Position numbers and translations under genes: made by a program. This document shows, piece after piece, positions 60,221-64,000 of a DNA stretch of 64,000 bases (position 1 is its first letter; each line of letters begins with the position of its first letter). Below the pieces are notes generated by a model that made no database searches, had not been told where the DNA came from, and saw only the letters and a list, made by a program, of their open reading frames with translations. Origin of the DNA: JAXMHQ01 sp046346665 (GTDB lineage Bacteria > Verrucomicrobiota > Verrucomicrobiia > Limisphaerales > JAXMHQ01); the NCBI GenBank assembly GCA_046346665.1, contig JAXMHQ010000013.1, positions 1 to 64,000 on the forward strand, read 5' to 3'.

Positions 60221-61645
60221 ATGGACCAAAAAATTACTCTTGGTGTTATTGTTGGAAATCGCGGCTTTTTCCCGGCTCACCTCTGCGACTCCGGGCGCAA
60301 ACAAATCCTCGCCACCCTCGAAAAGGCCGGCATCCGCACCGTCATCCTCGGCGTCAAAGCCACCCGCTTCGGCGCGGTGGAATCCATGACCGACGCCCAG
60401 CTCTGCGCGGATTTGTTCCGTGAAAAGGCGGACAAGATCGACGGCATCCTGGTCACCCTGCCGAATTTCGGCGATGAACGCGGCGTCGCCAACGCCATCC
60501 GCTGGTCCGGCCTGCGCGTTCCCGTCCTCGTCCACGCGTTCAACGACGATCCGCAGACCATGACGATCAAGGATCGCCGCGACAGTTTCTGCGGCAAAAT
60601 GTCGGTCTGCAACAATCTCAAGCAATACAACATTCCCTTCACGCTCACCCGCCTGCACACGGTGAACCCGGACAACGCCTCGTTCGTCGAGGACCTGAAG
60701 GATTTCGCGGTCACCTGCCGCGTGGTGAAGGCGCTGAAGAACCTGCGCATCGGCGCGCTGGGCGCCCGCCCGACCGCGTTCAACACCGTCCGTTACAGCG
60801 AAAAACTCCTCGAAAAATCCGGCATCAGCATCGAAACGCTCGACCTCTACGAATTGTTCGGCTGGGTTTCCAAGCTCCCCGACAACGACCGCGCCGTGAA
60901 CGCCAAGCTCCGCGAAATCCAGGCCTATGTCGCCTCGAAATCCGTTCCGCCGATCGCCCTGCTCAAGATGGCGAAGTTCGGCGTGGCGGTGGATCGCTGG
61001 ATGAAGCAGACCCGGCTGAACGCGACCGCGATCCAGTGCTGGACGGCGATGGAGGAATTCTTCGGCGTCGTGCCTTGCACGTTGATGAGCATGATGAGCA
61101 ACGTCCTCAAGAGCAGCGCGTGCGAAGTGGACATCATGGGCACCGTGGCGATGTATGCGATGGCGCAAGCCTCCGGCACGCCGAGCGCGCTGGTGGATTG
61201 GAACAACAATTACGGCGAAGACCCCGACAAGGGCGTCGTGTTCCATTGCAGCAACCTGCCCAAGGACATTTTCGTCCAGCAAGGCGAGGGCAAGCCGGTG
61301 ATGGATTACCAGGAAATCATCGCGGGCACCGTGGGCCGCGAGAACACCTACGGCACCGTCGTGGGCCGCGTGAAGGCCGCCGGGTTCACCTACCTGCGCG
61401 CCAGCACGGACGATGCCTCGGGCAAAATCCGGGCCTACATCGGCGAAGGCGAACTCACCGACGACCCGCTCAGCACCTTCGGCGGCTACGGCGTCGTCCG
61501 CATCCCGAACTTCCAGAAACTGCTCCGCTACATCTGCGAAAACAGCTTTGAACATCACGTCGCCATCAACCCGACGTCCATCGCCGCCGGCGTGAAGGAA
61601 GCGCTCGGCACTTACCTCGGCTGGGAGGTTTACCAGCACTCGTGA
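60221..61645 (+). CDS. L-fucose/L-arabinose isomerase family protein
   Basis: The 474-residue protein shows the fold and motifs of the fucose/arabinose isomerase family (COG2407). The N-terminal Rossmann-like part is VIVGNRGFFPAHLCDSGR and on; DGILVTLPNFGDERG and LGARPTAFNTVRYSEKLL follow. The metal-binding half has CWTAMEEFFGVVPCTLMSMM and CEVDIMGTVAMYAMA (conserved Glu/Asp ligands), then VFHCSNLPKDIF. Such enzymes interconvert aldose and ketose sugars. A GH2-GH51 enzyme begins 20 bases downstream, so the sugar handled could be L-arabinose or fucose released by it. The exact substrate is not certain. Confidence 0.88.
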   Translation: MDQKITLGVIVGNRGFFPAHLCDSGRKQILATLEKAGIRTVILGVKATRFGAVESMTDAQLCADLFREKADKIDGILVTLPNFGDERGVANAIRWSGLRVPVLVHAFNDDPQTMTIKDRRDSFCGKMSVCNNLKQYNIPFTLTRLHTVNPDNASFVEDLKDFAVTCRVVKALKNLRIGALGARPTAFNTVRYSEKLLEKSGISIETLDLYELFGWVSKLPDNDRAVNAKLREIQAYVASKSVPPIALLKMAKFGVAVDRWMKQTRLNATAIQCWTAMEEFFGVVPCTLMSMMSNVLKSSACEVDIMGTVAMYAMAQASGTPSALVDWNNNYGEDPDKGVVFHCSNLPKDIFVQQGEGKPVMDYQEIIAGTVGRENTYGTVVGRVKAAGFTYLRASTDDASGKIRAYIGEGELTDDPLSTFGGYGVVRIPNFQKLLRYICENSFEHHVAINPTSIAAGVKEALGTYLGWEVYQHS

Positions 61646-61664
61646 TGGCGGGCGCCTTCACCCG

Positions 61665-64000
61665 GTGAAACGCTACGCCCTCGCACTGCTCTGTTTGACC
61701 GCGCTGTCCGCCGGCGCCGGGGCCGATGAAGCCCCGGCGGCGGCCGCGCCCGCCGCCTGGCACCCCGGCTCGGCCCCGCTGCGCACCCGCTGGACCTCCG
61801 ACGCCGTCGAACAACCCCTGCCCGAATATCCCCGGCCCCAAATGGCCCGCGGCACCTGGGAAAATCTCAACGGCCGCTGGGATTACGCCATCACCCCGCG
61901 CGACATCGCGCCCACCAATTGGCAGGGCCAAATCCTCGTACCCTTCCCCGTCGAATCCGCCTTGTCCGGCGTCATGGCCCACCCGGACAACAACCAGTGC
62001 CTCTGGTACCACCGCACCTTCACCATCCCCGACGATTGGCTCGCCCAGCGCGTCCAGCTCAACTTCGGCGCCGTCGACTGGGAAACCCGCGTGTTCGTCA
62101 ACGGCCGCGAAGCCGGACAACACCGCGGCGGCTACGACGCCTTCAGCTTCGACATCTCCGACGCCCTTCACCCCGGCACCAATGAACTCACCGTCGCCGT
62201 ATGGGACCCGACCGACGGCGGCACGCAGCCCCGCGGCAAGCAGGTCGGCCAACCCCGCAGCATTTGGTACACACCCACCAGCGGCATCTGGCAAACCGTG
62301 TGGCTCGAACCCGTCGCCGACCAGCACATCCGCAACCTGCGCCTCATTCCGAACCTCGACGATTCCTGCGTCGTCATTCACGCCTCGGTCAAAACCACCA
62401 CCAACATCGCCCGGCTCAAAATGCGCGTCGATGTGCTGGACGGAAACCGGATCGTGAAATCCGAAGACCTGCCCCTGTTCAGCCCCAGCGACACCTCCGC
62501 CGCGGGAGCCGATTCCGCCTTTGTCTTTCAAATTCCAATTCCCAACAAGCACGCCTGGTCGCCCGAGGATCCGTTTCTCTACAATCTCCGGCTGGAACTC
62601 CGCGAAAGCGACCGCCTCGTCGACGAGGTCTCCAGCTATTTCGGATTTAGGAAAATTTCCATCGGCCCCGACGAACGCGGCTTCACCCGGATCCAGCTGA
62701 ATCATCGCCCCGTGTTCATGCTCGGGCCGCTCGACCAGGGATTCTGGCCGGACGGAATTTACACCGCGCCGACCGACGAGGCGTTGAAGTGGGACATCGA
62801 GACCATGCGCCAGCTGGGGTTCAACATGGTTCGCAAACATGTGAAGGTGGAGCCGGACCGCTGGTATTACTGGTGCGACAAGCTGGGGCTGCTGGTCTGG
62901 CAGGACATGCCGAGCGGCGACCGCAGCATCACGGAAGTTCAACCGGATCTGCAGCGCTCGCCCGAATCCGCGAAGCAATACGAAACCGAGTTGCAGGCCT
63001 TGATCCGGGGCCGCGGCAACCATCCCAGCATCGTCGTCTGGGTGCCGTTCAACGAAGGCTGGGGCCAGTTCGACACCGCCCGGATCGTCGACCTCGTGCG
63101 CAAGCTGGATTCCACCCGGCTCGTCGACGCGGCGTCCGGGTGGTCGGACCGGGGCGTGGGCGATCTGAACGACATTCACCGCTATCCCGGTCCGGGCGCG
63201 CCGGCGCCGGAGAAAAAGCGGGCGTCAGTGCTCGGCGAATTCGGCGGGCTTGGATTGCCGGTGGCGGGCCACACGTGGCAGGCGGAAAAAAACTGGGGTT
63301 ACCAGGCCTACACGAACGCCGAGGACCTGACGGCGGCTTACGTGAAGCTGCTCGACCAGATCCCCGCCCTCGTGCGCACCCAGGGCCTCAGCGCGGCCGT
63401 TTACACCCAGCTTTCGGACGTCGAAACCGAAGTGAACGGGCTGCTGACCTACGACCGCGCGGTGCTGAAAATGAACGAGACCGTCCTGGCAGCCGCCAAC
63501 ACCCGGCTCGACGGCGTGGTGCTCCCCAAACCGGCCGCCAACAACGATCGTTCCGGATTCCTTCCGCCGCCGCCCGCCGTCTCCACACCGGCCCAGGACG
63601 CCGCCCTCGCAACCGCCATGGAGCAGGCCTACATGGTCCGCACCAATCCCGGTTTCATCGAACCCGCCTTCACCCTCCGTGTCGAAGCCAATAAACCCGG
63701 CGCCGCCATCAACCCCGCCATGTGGGGCGTGTTTTTCGAGGACATCAATTTCGGCGCGGACGGCGGGCTCTACGCACAGCTCGTCAAGAACGGCGGATTC
63801 GAGTTTCCGGATTCCCTGATGGGCTGGACCCGGCTCGAAATCACCAATAAAGCCGCCTCCGTCCAGGTCCTTTCCGACGATCCTTTCACCACCGCCAATC
63901 CCCATTACGTCCGCATCAAAAAATCGGGCGGACTTTCCAACGAAGGTTTCCGCGGCATCGCCGCCCGGCGCGGAGCGACTTACCGCTTCTCCGTGCGCGC
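61665..64000 (+). CDS. GH2-GH51 fusion glycosidase, C-terminus beyond window
   Basis: An uninterrupted frame of 778 codons runs from GTG 61665 to the window edge. It begins with a signal peptide (RYALALLCLTALSAGAGA). A complete GH2 module follows: sugar-binding domain (YPRPQMARGTWENLNGRWDY), immunoglobulin-like part, and a barrel with Glu464 (VPFNEGWGQFD, acid/base) and Glu525 (VLGEFGGLG, nucleophile). After a Pro/Ala linker, about residue 665, a second catalytic family starts: AAINPAMWGVFFEDINFGAD followed by GGLYAQLVKNGGFEF. This is the N-terminus of GH51 alpha-L-arabinofuranosidase. The fusion would act on arabinose-bearing glycans outside the cell. It follows the isomerase gene by 20 bases, so one transcript is likely. 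The GH51 active site is out of view. Confidence 0.88.
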   Translation, partial: MKRYALALLCLTALSAGAGADEAPAAAAPAAWHPGSAPLRTRWTSDAVEQPLPEYPRPQMARGTWENLNGRWDYAITPRDIAPTNWQGQILVPFPVESALSGVMAHPDNNQCLWYHRTFTIPDDWLAQRVQLNFGAVDWETRVFVNGREAGQHRGGYDAFSFDISDALHPGTNELTVAVWDPTDGGTQPRGKQVGQPRSIWYTPTSGIWQTVWLEPVADQHIRNLRLIPNLDDSCVVIHASVKTTTNIARLKMRVDVLDGNRIVKSEDLPLFSPSDTSAAGADSAFVFQIPIPNKHAWSPEDPFLYNLRLELRESDRLVDEVSSYFGFRKISIGPDERGFTRIQLNHRPVFMLGPLDQGFWPDGIYTAPTDEALKWDIETMRQLGFNMVRKHVKVEPDRWYYWCDKLGLLVWQDMPSGDRSITEVQPDLQRSPESAKQYETELQALIRGRGNHPSIVVWVPFNEGWGQFDTARIVDLVRKLDSTRLVDAASGWSDRGVGDLNDIHRYPGPGAPAPEKKRASVLGEFGGLGLPVAGHTWQAEKNWGYQAYTNAEDLTAAYVKLLDQIPALVRTQGLSAAVYTQLSDVETEVNGLLTYDRAVLKMNETVLAAANTRLDGVVLPKPAANNDRSGFLPPPPAVSTPAQDAALATAMEQAYMVRTNPGFIEPAFTLRVEANKPGAAINPAMWGVFFEDINFGADGGLYAQLVKNGGFEFPDSLMGWTRLEITNKAASVQVLSDDPFTTANPHYVRIKKSGGLSNEGFRGIAARRGATYRFSVR

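Noticed and set aside
1..64000. CRISPR arrays, rRNA, tRNA, phage or IS genes
   Set aside because: No regularly spaced direct repeats, no tRNA-like cloverleaf or rRNA text and no transposase or integrase frames were seen. Repeats here are palindromic and dispersed.

Overview
This is a high-GC bacterial chromosome window. Its gene content and intergenic style suggest a soil-type Verrucomicrobiota (Limisphaerales/Pedosphaera-like). The reasons are many secreted multi-domain carbohydrate-active enzymes carrying Ig/cadherin/LamG modules, a pseudopilin-like protein beside glycosidases, a B12-dependent ribonucleotide reductase, GTG/ATGA-coupled operons, weak Shine-Dalgarno signals, and gaps packed with short palindromic repeats. 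The assignment is an inference; there is no rRNA or tRNA in the window.

Layout. 1-2387: end of a GH115 alpha-glucuronidase, then a triple-PAS histidine kinase. 2478-9440 (minus): a xylan locus made of a ROK regulator, a short AraC regulator coupled to a large secreted protein, an intrinsic terminator, and a GH30 glucuronoxylanase whose C-terminal part is broken by frameshifts. 9589-13405: CE2-like esterase, response regulator/kinase hybrid, RNase HIII. 13820-18870: phospholipase C with LamG/Ig modules; MutY. 19019-24702: a three-gene operon (Tat-exported TIM-barrel protein, unknown, CBS protein), QueD, and a LuxC-LuxE fatty-acid reductase pair without luciferase. 24948-31617: M6 metalloprotease, FMN reductase, polyprenol-phosphate mannosyltransferase, TPR protein, Der. 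31756-38025: B12-dependent ribonucleotide reductase behind a structured leader, membrane protein, adenylate-kinase-like protein, Fmt. 38322-52323: a second polysaccharide locus (GH30 with CBM6-like module, pseudopilin, CBM6-like secreted protein, a NarL-type two-component pair, GH2 with xylan-binding-like modules). 52693-59945: RidA (frameshifted), rhamnogalacturonan acetylesterase, RmuC, a CsgG-DUF4810-DUF799 lipoprotein operon, two Hsp20 proteins, a lipoprotein and a TPR protein. 60221-64000: a fucose/arabinose-isomerase-like protein and a GH2-GH51 fusion running off the right edge.

Taken together, the enzymes (GH115, GH30, CE2, GH2, CE12, GH51, pentose/deoxyhexose isomerase) fit breakdown of acetylated glucuronoarabinoxylan and pectin side chains, with local ROK, AraC and two-component regulators as likely controllers.

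The most striking non-coding feature is the intergenic DNA. At least eight families of short palindromic or hairpin-forming repeats occupy most gaps longer than about 60 bases, often just behind stop codons. Three genes (GH30, M6 protease, RidA) show apparent single-base frameshifts, which may be sequence errors or real decay.
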